Assembly (NCBI RefSeq): GCF_003096635.1
Contig: NZ_QEKV01000004.1
Location: 1-64,000, forward strand
Length of the DNA: 64,000 bases
Direction of reading: 5' to 3'
Origin: Ezakiella coagulans
Lineage (GTDB): Bacteria; Bacillota; Clostridia; Tissierellales; Peptoniphilaceae
This document shows, in pieces, positions 43,147-50,657 of the stretch. The notes under the pieces are model-generated. The model made no database searches, was not told the origin of the DNA, and saw only the letters and a list, made by a program, of their open reading frames with translations. The position numbers and the translations under genes are program-made. The stretch's first letter is position 1. The number at the start of each line of letters is the position of its first letter.

Positions 43147-44006
43147 AATTAACAATAGTTGGATTGGGATTTGGTGAGAAAAAAGGAATAACACTTGAGG
43201 CAATTGAAAAGATTAAAAGTTCTTCAAATGTAATTTTAAGAACGAAACATCACCCGACGGTTGAGTTACTTGATGAGATGGGAATTAAATACAAAACTTG
43301 CGATGAACTATATGAAAAAGCGAACAATTTTGAAGAATTGTATAGAAGTATTGCAAAAAAAGTTCTTGAAGAAAGTAGGGAAAAAGACACGGTTTATGTT
43401 GTTCCGGGAGCACCGTCAATCCTTGAAAGTACAGCGTTTCATATAATAAAAGATGAACCTGATGTGGAAATTGTTGAGGCTGTAAGCTTTATTGAACCTT
43501 GTGTTACTGCATCGAAAGTAGATATAGGCGAAGGTTTAGTTATGGTGGATGCAGTCGATGTAAATTTCTTTAATTTAAATCCGAATTTTAATATTATGAT
43601 AACACAATTATGGAATGAGTTTATTATTTCCGATGTAAAACTCGCTCTTATGGAAGTTTATGGCGATGAATATGAGATTGAAGCTATTTATAGTGCCGGC
43701 ATTAAGGGAGAGGAAGAGGTTAAGAAACTCAAGGTTTATGAGATGGATAGAATCTTAAAGCCTGACATAAGACTTTCGTTGGTAGTCCCAACTTATAAAG
43801 GAAATAACTTTTTGCAACTTTTGAATGATGTTTCAAATTGTGACAATTTTAAAAATATTGATAAATTTGATATAGATCCGGAATTAAAATCGGCAGTATT
43901 AAAACTATCCGAAAGCTATAAAAATTTAAAAAATCTTGTCGATGAAGGTTATTATGAAATGAATGAAGTCGTTTTAGCCTTAAAAACAGTAATTAATCGC
44001 ATATAA
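43143..44006 (+). CDS. YabN-like SAM (tetrapyrrole methylase-fold) protein lacking MazG
   Basis: 287-aa protein. Residues 1 to about 220 carry the tetrapyrrole-methylase fold of YabN (LTIVGLGFGEKKGITLEAIE, VVPGAPSILES, VTASKVDIGEG, LVVPTYKG). In Bacillus YabN this is followed by a MazG pyrophosphatase domain of about 250 aa; here only about 60 residues remain and no ExxE-12-ExxD metal motif is seen. The protein is either a truncated relic or functional as a single domain. GTG start overlapping the flippase stop. Confidence 0.8.
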   Translation: MKLTIVGLGFGEKKGITLEAIEKIKSSSNVILRTKHHPTVELLDEMGIKYKTCDELYEKANNFEELYRSIAKKVLEESREKDTVYVVPGAPSILESTAFHIIKDEPDVEIVEAVSFIEPCVTASKVDIGEGLVMVDAVDVNFFNLNPNFNIMITQLWNEFIISDVKLALMEVYGDEYEIEAIYSAGIKGEEEVKKLKVYEMDRILKPDIRLSLVVPTYKGNNFLQLLNDVSNCDNFKNIDKFDIDPELKSAVLKLSESYKNLKNLVDEGYYEMNEVVLALKTVINRI

Positions 44007-44049
44007 TCATAAAAATTTACAAAAATACACTAAAAAAACGCAAAAACAC

Positions 44050-44078
44050 TTGAAAATATTTGTTATATCGGTTAAAAT
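44050..44078 (+). promoter_or_regulatory. Promoter of the HU gene
   Basis: TTGAAA (44050-44055), 17 bases, TAAAAT (44073-44078). The leader holds a small GAAGAAATGTTCTTTC hairpin. Confidence 0.7.
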
Positions 44079-44132
44079 GAATGTAAGCGGAAGAAATGTT
44101 CTTTCGTAGCGGCAATCATAAGGAGGAAAATT

Positions 44133-44444
44133 ATGAATAAATCCGAATTAATCTCAGCAATCGCTGAAAAATCAGAATTGACAAAAAAAGATTCAGAAAG
44201 AGCTTTAAATGCATTTCTTGAAACAGTCAGTGAAACATTGACAGAAGGTGACAAAGTTCAATTAGTTGGCTTTGGTACATTCGAAGTTAGAGAAAGAAAA
44301 GCAAGAGAAGGCAGAAATCCTAGAAATCCTGAAGAAGTTATTAAGATCCCTGCATCACTTGCACCTGTATTCAAAGCAGGAAAAGCACTTAAAGAAGCTG
44401 TTAACTCAAAGAAAGCTTCAAAGAAAAAATCAAAGAAAAAATAA
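44133..44444 (+). CDS. hup: DNA-binding protein HU with Lys-rich tail
   Basis: 103-aa nucleoid protein. The canonical HU body spans about 1-90 ([28 protein letters not shown] region, [24 protein letters not shown] arm, [11 protein letters not shown]). An extra tail rich in Lys and Ser adds about 13 residues. AAGGAGG precedes the ATG. It has its own promoter and terminator. Confidence 0.95.
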   Translation: MNKSELISAIAEKSELTKKDSERALNAFLETVSETLTEGDKVQLVGFGTFEVRERKAREGRNPRNPEEVIKIPASLAPVFKAGKALKEAVNSKKASKKKSKKK

Positions 44445-44460
44445 CTTATGTTATGTGTTT

Positions 44461-44487
44461 AAGAGCAACTCATAGTTGCTCTTTTTC
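44461..44487 (+). terminator. Terminator after the HU gene
   Basis: AAGAGCAACT-CAT-AGTTGCTCTT followed by TTT. Confidence 0.85.
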
Positions 44488-44506
44488 ATTTTGTAAATAA
44501 TTATAG

Positions 44507-44535
44507 TTTCAAAACTTTTTAAAATGTGGTATTAT
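44507..44535 (+). promoter_or_regulatory. Promoter of gpmA
   Basis: TTTCAA (44507-44512), 17 bases, TATTAT (44530-44535). Confidence 0.5.
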
Positions 44536-44564
44536 ATGAATATAGAATAAATTTGGAGGCAAAT

Positions 44565-45245
44565 ATGAAATTAGTACTAGTTAGACATGGTCAAAGCTTA
44601 TGGAATCTTGAAAACAAGTTTACAGGTTGGGTCGATGTTGATTTGTCTGAAAAGGGCGTAGAAGAAGCGAAACGTGCCGGCAAAATATTAAAAGAAGAAG
44701 GAATTCAATTTGATAAAGCATACACAAGTGTGCTTAAAAGGGCTATAAAAACACTTCATTTTATCTTGGAAGAATGTGATGAATTGTGGATTCCTGAAGA
44801 AAAGTCGTGGAGATTAAATGAAAGGCATTATGGGGCGCTTCAAGGATTAAATAAATTGGAAACTGCTGAAAAATATGGTGAGGAGCAAGTTCATATTTGG
44901 AGAAGAAGCTATGACACGCTTCCGCCGGAAATAAAAAATGACAATCCGCTCAGTCAAGACGGTGATAGACGTTATATCTATAAAGATGCTGTGCCGCACA
45001 CGGAAAATCTTAAAGTCACACTTGAAAGAGTAATGCCTTTTTGGACGGATAAGATTGCGCCGGATTTGCTTGACGGGAAAAACGTTATTGTCGCAGCTCA
45101 TGGAAACAGTTTAAGAGCTCTCACAAAGCATCTTGAAAACATTTCCGATGAAGACATTATGGGACTTGAAATTCCAACAGGAAGTCCGATAATTTACGAA
45201 CTGGATAAAAAACTTGAAATTGTTGACAAAAAGATATTTAAATAA
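44565..45245 (+). CDS. gpmA: 2,3-bisphosphoglycerate-dependent phosphoglycerate mutase
   Basis: 226-aa glycolytic enzyme interconverting 3- and 2-phosphoglycerate. It has [18 protein letters not shown] (catalytic His about residue 8), [27 protein letters not shown] and [10 protein letters not shown]. It is slightly shorter than the common 230-250 aa. ATG 44565 follows TTGGAGG. The next gene starts 14 bases downstream. Confidence 0.95.
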   Translation: MKLVLVRHGQSLWNLENKFTGWVDVDLSEKGVEEAKRAGKILKEEGIQFDKAYTSVLKRAIKTLHFILEECDELWIPEEKSWRLNERHYGALQGLNKLETAEKYGEEQVHIWRRSYDTLPPEIKNDNPLSQDGDRRYIYKDAVPHTENLKVTLERVMPFWTDKIAPDLLDGKNVIVAAHGNSLRALTKHLENISDEDIMGLEIPTGSPIIYELDKKLEIVDKKIFK

Positions 45246-45259
45246 TTAATGGAGGAATT

Positions 45260-45760
45260 ATGTTATTTTGTATTACAGGAAATGGAAAAGGTAAGACAAC
45301 CTCTTCAATAGGGATGACGGTAAGAATGATCGGAACCGGCAAAAAGGTTCTATTCATTCAATTTATGAAAGGGACTGAATATTCCGAAATAAAGGCCCTA
45401 AAGAGATTCCCGGAAGCAGAAGTTCACACAATGGGAAGACCGGGATTTATAAAGAGAAATGCTGAAGAAGAGGATAAGAAAGCCGCAAGAGCCGCTTGGG
45501 AGTTATTTAAGGAAAAATTGAACGAAGACTTCGGTCTTTATGTACTTGATGAATTAAATGTTGCAATGTTCTATGAACTTTTACCGATGGATGAAGTGAT
45601 TGAAACACTAAAAGCTGCGGCAGAAGATCATGAAATAGTAGTAACCGGCAGATATGCTCCACAGGAAATCCAAGATCTCGCAAAAATGGTTTCAGAAATT
45701 GTTGAAGTTAAACACCATTATCAAGAAGGAATTCCTGCAAAGAAAGGTATTGAATTTTAA
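45260..45760 (+). CDS. Cob(I)alamin adenosyltransferase, CobO/BtuR type
   Basis: 166-aa P-loop protein: FCITGNGKGKTTSSIGMTVR (Walker-A-like ATP loop), QFMKGTEYSEI, LDELNVAMFYELLP and VTGRYAPQEIQDLAKMVSE. It transfers the adenosyl group of ATP to reduced corrinoids. No other cobalamin gene is in the window. GGAGG precedes the ATG. Confidence 0.92.
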   Translation: MLFCITGNGKGKTTSSIGMTVRMIGTGKKVLFIQFMKGTEYSEIKALKRFPEAEVHTMGRPGFIKRNAEEEDKKAARAAWELFKEKLNEDFGLYVLDELNVAMFYELLPMDEVIETLKAAAEDHEIVVTGRYAPQEIQDLAKMVSEIVEVKHHYQEGIPAKKGIEF

Positions 45761-46611
45761 TGGATAGAACACATAAAGCGTCTATATTTATGTTGCTTTC
45801 TGCATTTAGTTTTTCTATAATGCAGATTGCAGTTAAATATACAGCACAGACAATACCTATTGCAGAACTTGTATTCATGAGAAATTTTGTCATGCTTCTA
45901 GTTGCAGGTTCTGTTGTTATAAAAAATAAAAAACCACTATTCAAAGAAAAGAAAAATCTTCCACTAATATTGGGAAGAGGATTTTTTGGTATGCTTGGAG
46001 TATTTTTATATTTTCAAGGTACGAAATATCTTCCGAGTGCTGAAGCTTCAGTACTTCAAAAATCAAGTCCTTTTTTCGTAGCAATCTTTGCATATATAAC
46101 TATGAAGGAACCTATGAGCAAAGCAGATATAATATCTATGATTGTTGCTTTTATAGGAGTACTCTTTGTAACAAAGCCAAGTGCAAGTGGATTTAATTTT
46201 TATGCGGTTATTGCACTTTTATCCGGTATATTTGCCGCAATGGCATATACATGCATAGGAATGCTCAAAGGTAAGGAAGAAAGCCACACAATCATGCTAT
46301 CGTTTGCTATTGTAACATGTGTTTGTATGATTCCACTTATGTTTGGAAACTTTAAGGTGCCTAATCTACACGAAACTATGGGCCTTGCAGTAATAGGGTT
46401 GTGTGGAATGCTTGGACAATGGTTTTTAACATTCGGATATATGATGGCACCGGCAGGAAAGGTAAGCATTTTTAACTATACAACAGTTGTTTTTACAAGC
46501 ATATTGGGATATATAATATTCGGAGATAAAATTGATTTGTTGAGCGGTATTGGAATTTTGCTTATATTTATGGGGGCATATGTTGCATATGTTGGAAAAA
46601 ATAAAGCTTAG
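45760..46611 (+). CDS. EamA/DMT-family transporter
   Basis: 283-aa membrane protein with ten hydrophobic helices arranged as two EamA repeats (first half AFSFSIMQIAVKYTAQ, LYFQGTKYLPSAEASVLQKSSPFFVA; second half ALLSGIFAAMAYTCIGMLKG). The substrate is unknown. Start and preceding stop overlap (TAATG). Confidence 0.88.
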   Translation: MDRTHKASIFMLLSAFSFSIMQIAVKYTAQTIPIAELVFMRNFVMLLVAGSVVIKNKKPLFKEKKNLPLILGRGFFGMLGVFLYFQGTKYLPSAEASVLQKSSPFFVAIFAYITMKEPMSKADIISMIVAFIGVLFVTKPSASGFNFYAVIALLSGIFAAMAYTCIGMLKGKEESHTIMLSFAIVTCVCMIPLMFGNFKVPNLHETMGLAVIGLCGMLGQWFLTFGYMMAPAGKVSIFNYTTVVFTSILGYIIFGDKIDLLSGIGILLIFMGAYVAYVGKNKA

Positions 46612-46659
46612 GTTCGCTAAAAATATTTTTATAAATTGTAAAATTTATTAAAAAAACAC

Positions 46660-46688
46660 TTGACAAACAAAAATTAGTATTATATAAT
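46660..46688 (+). promoter_or_regulatory. Promoter of the tRNA cluster
   Basis: Consensus TTGACA (46660-46665), 17 bases, TATAAT (46683-46688), 26 bases before the first tRNA. Confidence 0.88.
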
Positions 46689-46713
46689 ATTAAATGTTGA
46701 CAATAAATGTATC

Positions 46714-46787
46714 GCGGGTGTAGCTCAATGGCAGAGCATCGGCTTCCCAAGCCGGCTACGAGGGTTCGATTCCCTTCACCCGCTCCA
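46714..46787 (+). tRNA. tRNA-Gly (CCC)
   Basis: Complete cloverleaf: acceptor GCGGGTG/CACCCGC, anticodon loop TTCCCAA, T-loop TTCGATT, CCA encoded. Confidence 0.93.
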
Positions 46788-46797
46788 GTATTTGTAT

Positions 46798-46875
46798 GGT
46801 GGATGTAGCCGAGCTGGTTAAGGCGCCAGATTGTGGTTCTGGAGACCGTGGGTTCGAATCCCATCTTCCACCCCA
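46798..46875 (+). tRNA. tRNA-His (GTG)
   Basis: Anticodon loop TTGTGGT between CCAGA and TCTGG, extra 5' G (G-1), CCA encoded. One T-T mismatch is seen in the acceptor stem as drawn. Confidence 0.92.
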
Positions 46876-46877
46876 TT

Positions 46878-46953
46878 GATCCATTAGCTCAGTCGGCAGA
46901 GCACTTGACTTTTAATCAAGGTGTCCCGAGTTCGAATCTCGGATGGGTCACCA
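46878..46953 (+). tRNA. tRNA-Lys (TTT)
   Basis: Anticodon loop CTTTTAA between CTTGA and TCAAG, acceptor GATCCAT/ATGGGTC, CCA encoded. Confidence 0.94.
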
Positions 46954-46958
46954 TATAT

Positions 46959-47043
46959 GCGGGAATGGCGAAATTGGCAGACGCGCTGGATTTAGGTTCC
47001 AGTGCCGCGAGGCGTGGGGGTTCAAGTCCTCTTTCCCGCACCA
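46959..47043 (+). tRNA. tRNA-Leu (TAG)
   Basis: 85 nt with a long variable arm; anticodon loop TTTAGGT between CTGGA and TCCAG; acceptor GCGGGAA/TTCCCGC; CCA encoded. Confidence 0.94.
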
Positions 47044-47048
47044 GAATA

Positions 47049-47079
47049 AAAAACCATCGTTTTAAACGGTGGTTTTTTT
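47049..47079 (+). terminator. Terminator of the tRNA cluster
   Basis: AAACCATCG/CGGTGGTTT stem followed by a T run. Confidence 0.85.
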
Positions 47080-47173
47080 ATTAGTTATAATATTTTAAAA
47101 TACATATAATTTGATTTTTATGCTTGTAATTAATATAATAAGGTTAATAGTATTTTATTTTAGGAGGAGTGTT

Positions 47174-47734
47174 ATGATTTATATTATGAGACATGGAACC
47201 ACGCCCTACAACAAGGAGGGAAGGCTACAGGGTCAAAGAGATATTCCTCTTAGTGAAGAGGGGATAAACCAAGCGAAAGAAGCTGCTCTAAGGCTTAAAG
47301 ATATACATTTCGACGAGATATATTCGTCTGATTTGATGAGAGCACACAAGACTGCGGAAATCATTGCACGCTTTCACGACACGGGAGGCGTCATTAACGA
47401 TAGGCGACTTCGTGAAATAGGTCTCGGAACTTGGGAAGGTAAGACTTATGATTATTTGAGAAATAATGAGCCTGATTATGTGCTTTTTTACAATTCACCA
47501 CAGCTTTATAAGGGAGATATTCCTGAAAAATATTCAGACGTTCTGAAAAGACTTAATGATTTTTTCAATGAACTTGACCATGACAAGGATATTTTAGTTG
47601 TGAGTCACGGTTTTGTGATTTATCATCTGCTTAAAGATATTCACAATTATGAGCCGATTGTTCCGATTGATAATTGCGAAGTTATAAAATATGATTTTAA
47701 AAATAATACATTTGAAAGAAATTTTATGAGGTAA
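47174..47734 (+). CDS. Histidine phosphatase family protein
   Basis: 186-aa phosphatase of the phosphoglycerate-mutase-like superfamily: MRHGTTPYNKEGRLQGQRDIPLSEEG with catalytic RHG, SSDLMRAHKTAEII, REIGLGTWEG and VVSHGFVIYHLL. The short length points to a broad-specificity or small-molecule phosphatase (CobC/PhoE-like). It is not a second glycolytic mutase. ATG 47174 follows AGGAGG. iadA starts 2 bases after the stop. Confidence 0.88.
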   Translation: MIYIMRHGTTPYNKEGRLQGQRDIPLSEEGINQAKEAALRLKDIHFDEIYSSDLMRAHKTAEIIARFHDTGGVINDRRLREIGLGTWEGKTYDYLRNNEPDYVLFYNSPQLYKGDIPEKYSDVLKRLNDFFNELDHDKDILVVSHGFVIYHLLKDIHNYEPIVPIDNCEVIKYDFKNNTFERNFMR

Positions 47735-47736
47735 TT

Positions 47737-48849
47737 ATGTTTTTATTTAGAAATGCAAATTTAAAGGGTTGTATTGTCGACATTTTATGTGAAGGTGGAA
47801 GGATTTTTAAGATTGAAGAAAATATAGAGAACTTTTATAATGTTCCGGAGTATGACATAGAAAAAAGAGTCGTGCTTCCAAGCTTGATTGACGGACATGT
47901 TCATGTGACCGGCGGAGGTGGAGAAGGTGGCTTTACAACCATGGTTCCACCGATAAAGTTTGAAAAGATTATAAGGGCAGGGGTAACAACTTTGGTTGGG
48001 CTTCTTGGAACTGACTGCACTACACGCTCTGTTCAAAATCTTATTCAAAAGGTGAGAGAACTTTCGGAATATAATATAAGAACTTATGCTTTGACCGGGG
48101 CTTATGACTATCCATCGCCGACAATAACGGGTTCTGTTAAAGGGGACATAGTTTTTATAAATGAGATTATCGGCTCAAAGATTGCAATTTCAGATCACAG
48201 GTCAAGCTATCTTGATAAACATGAGCTTTTAAGATTAGCCAGCGAATGCTTTTTAGGTGGATTAATTTCCGGAAAAGTGGGCGAGCTGCATATGCACACT
48301 GGCAGGCTCGGAAAAAGACAACTTAAAGATGTTTTTGAGATTCTTGAGGAATCGGAAATTCCTATTAAAGTTTTTAGACCTACGCACTGCGGCAATTTGG
48401 TCGACGATGCAATAAAGTTTATTAATATGGGCGGATATGCTGACTTTACCGCAGGCGAAGAAACTCCTGAGATTTTGGATTATGTAATGAAAAAAGCACC
48501 GCTTGAAAGAATTACTCTTTCAAGTGATTCAAACGGAAGCATTCCTATTTGGAATGACAAAAAAGAGGTTGTTCGAGTTGAGGCCGCGGAGATTTCGGGA
48601 CTTTATGAAAATATAAAGACGCTCGTTAAAGATTTTAATGTCGACATTGATATCGCACAAAGACTTGTTTCGAAAAATGTTTCCGAAGCTCTTCAAATTT
48701 CAAATATAACGGGCGAGATTAGAGAAGGACTTTCGTGTGATTTTATTTCAATTGACGAGGATTTAAATATCATTGACGTTGTGAGCAAGGGAATTATAGA
48801 GTTAAAACAAAATGAGATAACAAGAAAATTGAATTTTCAAAATTTTTAA
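47737..48849 (+). CDS. iadA: Isoaspartyl dipeptidase
   Basis: 370-aa amidohydrolase that cleaves beta-aspartyl dipeptides from damaged proteins. Metal ligands are visible in LIDGHVHVTGGGGEGGFTTM; GVTTLVGLLGTD, ALTGAYDYPSPTITGS, ISDHRSS, ELHMHTG, RPTHCG and LSSDSNGS are family segments. It acts in the cytosol. Confidence 0.92.
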   Translation: MFLFRNANLKGCIVDILCEGGRIFKIEENIENFYNVPEYDIEKRVVLPSLIDGHVHVTGGGGEGGFTTMVPPIKFEKIIRAGVTTLVGLLGTDCTTRSVQNLIQKVRELSEYNIRTYALTGAYDYPSPTITGSVKGDIVFINEIIGSKIAISDHRSSYLDKHELLRLASECFLGGLISGKVGELHMHTGRLGKRQLKDVFEILEESEIPIKVFRPTHCGNLVDDAIKFINMGGYADFTAGEETPEILDYVMKKAPLERITLSSDSNGSIPIWNDKKEVVRVEAAEISGLYENIKTLVKDFNVDIDIAQRLVSKNVSEALQISNITGEIREGLSCDFISIDEDLNIIDVVSKGIIELKQNEITRKLNFQNF

Positions 48850-48858
48850 CGAAAAAAA

Positions 48859-48890
48859 CCTTAATCCGAGTTGACGGATTAAGGATTTTT
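48859..48890. terminator. Bidirectional terminator between iadA and thyX
   Basis: CCTTAATCCG-AGTTGA-CGGATTAAGG, followed by ATTTTT on the plus side and TTTTTTT on the minus side. Confidence 0.88.
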
Positions 48891-48891
48891 A

Positions 48892-49605
48892 TTATTGATT
48901 CATTTCATCTTCAGTTAAAAATGCTTTTATGCCGAGTGGAAATTCTTCTAGTGCAAGATCTTTCACTGCTTTCGCATATTGTCTTATTTCAAATTGGCTG
49001 TGTGAATCCATTCTTTGCTTTATAAAGTGTGCAACAGATTGAAGGGAAGCTGTCCAGTACCATCCGACATACATTCCGTATGCAGGAAGGAAAAGACGTG
49101 CTTCTTCGGCACAAATTCCGTCTTCCATTGCTTTTTCATAAAGGTCCACACCTTCGTTTATATATTTTTTTAATTTTTCTGTGTATTCTTTGCCGAGTTC
49201 TGCTGAAACAGGTTCTTTAGAACCTTGTTTGTTGTTGTCCGGTTTTCCTCTCCATTCGTTTTCATTTGGGATATAAAAAGTCGGTTCTTGTGTTATATAT
49301 CTTCTTGAACTTTCGTTCCATGCGTTCATTGGATCTTGGCATCCTTCGAGATGTGAAGAGCCTATAATATATTTCCACCATTGCCTTGCAACCATTAAAG
49401 GTGCAAAAATTTCAAATTGAAGCATTGCGTGTCTAAATGGAGAAGTATGATCATTTTTTGCAAGAAAAGCGATTAATTTTTCGTCTTTTTCTGTCATTTC
49501 AATGCTTTCTTTGGCATAACTTGCTCTAGCGGCATTGACGATTGTAAGGTCTGAGCCCATTTTATCAACAAGTCTTACATAGCCTTTATCTAGTATTTTT
49601 TTCAA
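48892..49605 (-). CDS. thyX: Flavin-dependent thymidylate synthase
   Basis: 237-aa enzyme making dTMP from dUMP with FAD. It has the RHRx7S-type region seen as ARQWWKYIIGSSHLEG, with NESSRRY, FRHAMLQFEIFAPL and HFIKQRMDSHSQFEIRQYA. TTG 49605 is chosen because AAAGGGGG lies upstream; the ATG 18 bases earlier has no ribosome site. Note ARQWWKYIIGSS in place of the classic RHRTASVNEYS. Confidence 0.9.
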   Translation of the reverse strand: MKKILDKGYVRLVDKMGSDLTIVNAARASYAKESIEMTEKDEKLIAFLAKNDHTSPFRHAMLQFEIFAPLMVARQWWKYIIGSSHLEGCQDPMNAWNESSRRYITQEPTFYIPNENEWRGKPDNNKQGSKEPVSAELGKEYTEKLKKYINEGVDLYEKAMEDGICAEEARLFLPAYGMYVGWYWTASLQSVAHFIKQRMDSHSQFEIRQYAKAVKDLALEEFPLGIKAFLTEDEMNQ

Positions 49606-49673
49606 ATTTATTCCCCCTTTCATTTATATTTAATTATATCATATAACCATAATTATTTAAATATGTTTTTTAC

Positions 49674-49702
49674 TTTAATTTGTTCGAGAAATGGGGTATA
49701 AT
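49674..49702 (+). promoter_or_regulatory. Promoter of the DUF503-nth-pepF-cdaAR unit
   Basis: TATAAT at 49697-49702; the -35 region (TTTAAT, 49674-49679) is weak. Confidence 0.5.
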
Positions 49703-49725
49703 TAAATTATAGGTTGAGGTGTTTT

Positions 49726-50007
49726 ATGAGGGTTATTGCCGTTAATATAATTTTTAGATTATACGAAGTTTTTAGTTTGAAAGAAAAAAGAAGCATAAAA
49801 AGGAAAGTAATCGAAAGAATTAAAAATAAATTTAATATTTCGATTGCAGAAACAGGCAGTATGGATTCTCTTACAACACTTGAAATCAGTTTTTCAGCGG
49901 TTTCAAATGACTATAAACATCTCGATGAAATTTATCAAAATGTGATTAATTTTATAGAATCTAATTTTGTGCTTGAGATTGTGGATGTTCAGAAGGAGTT
50001 TTTGTGA
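49726..50007 (+). CDS. DUF503 family protein (YlxP-like)
   Basis: 93-aa protein: MRVIAVNIIFRLYEVFSLKEKRSIKRKVIERIKNKF region, then ISIAETGSMDSLTTLEISFSAVS. YlxP is usually encoded near infB and rbfA; here it stands before nth. ATG 49726 follows GAGGTG. It overlaps nth by 4 bases. Confidence 0.82.
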   Translation: MRVIAVNIIFRLYEVFSLKEKRSIKRKVIERIKNKFNISIAETGSMDSLTTLEISFSAVSNDYKHLDEIYQNVINFIESNFVLEIVDVQKEFL

Positions 50008-50657
50008 GAAAAAGATATATTTTAAATAAAAATGAAATTGAAGAAGTTTCTAAAATACTTATGGAATATCATCATGATGCGCATTGCGAACTTGTACATG
50101 AAACACCATACGAACTTTTGATCGCGACAATTCTTTCAGCACAGTGTACGGATGTCCGTGTAAATATTATTACTGAAGAACTTTTTAAAGTTGCTGATAC
50201 GCCTGAAAAAATGCTTGAACTTGGACTTGCGAATTTAAAAAAATATATCAAGAGTGCAGGATTTTTTAATATGAAGGGTAAAAACATTATTGAAGCAACT
50301 CAAATTATTATGGACAAGTTTGGCGGAAATGTTCCGGATAATATGAACGATTTAGTATCACTTCCGGGGGTCGGGAGAAAGACTGCAAATGTGGTGTTAT
50401 CAAATTGTTTTGGAGTTCCAGGGATTGCTGTCGACACACACGTGTTTAGAGTTTCAAATAGAATTGGATTTTCAAATGAAAAAACGGTAGAAAAAACCGA
50501 AATGGTTTTAAGGAAAAAATTGCCGGAAGAAATTTGGACAAAGATGCACCATGTACTTATTTTTCATGGCAGAAGGATTTGTTTTTCAAGAAATCCCAAT
50601 TGCAATGAATGTCCGGTGAAAGAATATTGTTTGTACAAAAAAAGGGAGGATTTATGA
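50004..50657 (+). CDS. nth: Endonuclease III
   Basis: 217-aa base-excision-repair glycosylase/AP lyase for oxidised pyrimidines. ATILSAQCTDVRVN carries the helix before the active site, LPGVGRKTANVV is the helix-hairpin-helix with the catalytic Lys, VDTHVFRVSNRI has the catalytic Asp, and the C-terminal [4Fe-4S] loop is C-x6-C-x2-C-x5-C (CFSRNPNCNECPVKEYC). GTG start. Confidence 0.94.
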   Translation: MRKRYILNKNEIEEVSKILMEYHHDAHCELVHETPYELLIATILSAQCTDVRVNIITEELFKVADTPEKMLELGLANLKKYIKSAGFFNMKGKNIIEATQIIMDKFGGNVPDNMNDLVSLPGVGRKTANVVLSNCFGVPGIAVDTHVFRVSNRIGFSNEKTVEKTEMVLRKKLPEEIWTKMHHVLIFHGRRICFSRNPNCNECPVKEYCLYKKREDL

